Shown here: piece after piece, positions 6,029 through 6,121 of the stretch
Layout of the letters: each line of letters opens with the position of its first letter
Position numbering within the stretch: the first letter of the stretch is position 1
Assembly: GCA_024763495.1 (NCBI GenBank)
Contig: JANTFJ010000166.1
Coordinates: 1 to 6,121 of the forward strand
Reading direction: 5' to 3'
Length of the DNA: 6,121 nucleotides
Source of the DNA: Desulfobulbaceae bacterium
GTDB taxonomy: Bacteria > Desulfobacterota > Desulfobulbia > Desulfobulbales > SURF-16
Position numbers and translations under genes: made by a program
The notes under the pieces: model-generated
What the model was told of the DNA's origin: nothing
Databases searched by the model: none
Seen by the model: only the letters and a program-made list of their open reading frames with translations

Positions 6029-6121
6029 GTAAGCGCTCCATGAACACCACCCTGCACCCGTTTAAACGCCGCGATATACCTGATGTATTATCGCGAGCGT
6101 TGAAACGGGCACATGGCGGCA
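6029..6121. mobile_element. Left part of another GTAA-ended palindromic element, cut by the window end
   Basis: After the GTAAGCGCTCCATG end-like start (6029-6042) comes a long imperfect hairpin: 6057-6076 pairs with 6089-6109 over 19 bp, with one A-G mismatch (6064/6102) and one bulged A (6096), around a 12-base loop. The GTAA start followed by a central palindrome matches the plan of copies B-D, though the sequence is different. The right end is beyond the window, so identification as an IS66-type MITE is tentative. Confidence 0.4.

Noticed and set aside
1..6121. CRISPR array, tRNA or rRNA genes
   Set aside because: No regularly spaced direct repeats with unique spacers were seen, and no cloverleaf-like or rRNA-like segments; the repeats present are dispersed palindromes.

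Overview
The window most likely comes from an anaerobic, selenocysteine-using bacterium, probably a sulfate-reducing or syntrophic member of the former Deltaproteobacteria. This is an inference from gene content: a very large HdrA next to an MvhD-type protein, each interrupted in frame by one UGA exactly where homologues carry a conserved cysteine. Moderate GC and intergenic DNA crowded with small palindromic mobile elements fit an accessory-rich or symbiont-like genome of that group, but no rRNA or other marker is present to fix the taxon.

Layout. Positions 1-322 hold no gene: a partial palindromic element (to about 97), a perfect -10-like TATAAT at 120-125, and a 160-bp MITE (132-291) bounded by perfect 8-bp target duplications, which separates that -10 from the hdrA ribosome-binding site. 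Positions 323-3394 encode a 1023-residue HdrA with Sec at residue 70. After a 14-nt gap, positions 3409-4008 encode a 199-residue MvhD with Sec at residue 68. Each UGA is followed at the usual distance by a short in-frame hairpin suitable as a bacterial SECIS. Both genes end in TAA. An ordinary ORF caller would break each of them in two.

Positions 4009-4771 (763 bp) contain no credible gene. They hold two more members of the palindromic GTAAC-ended family (4078-4282 and 4548-4710) and a REP/BIME-like element (4329-4435). I see nothing convincing in 4009-4077, 4286-4328 and 4436-4547. A minus-strand gene (5806-4772) encodes a 344-residue protein of unknown function with three Asp/Asn-rich, calcium-loop-like motifs. 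Upstream of it lie a second BIME in the opposite orientation (5898-5975) and, at the window edge, the start of another GTAA-ended palindromic element (6029 onward).

How the genes work together. HdrA is the FAD/iron-sulfur electron-bifurcating core of heterodisulfide-reductase-type complexes. MvhD is the small iron-sulfur protein that passes electrons from a hydrogenase or formate dehydrogenase to HdrA. Here they form a two-gene unit with Sec in both partners. No hdrB, hdrC, hydrogenase or formate dehydrogenase gene is in the window, so the electron donor and acceptor cannot be named. The minus-strand gene shows no functional link to this pair.
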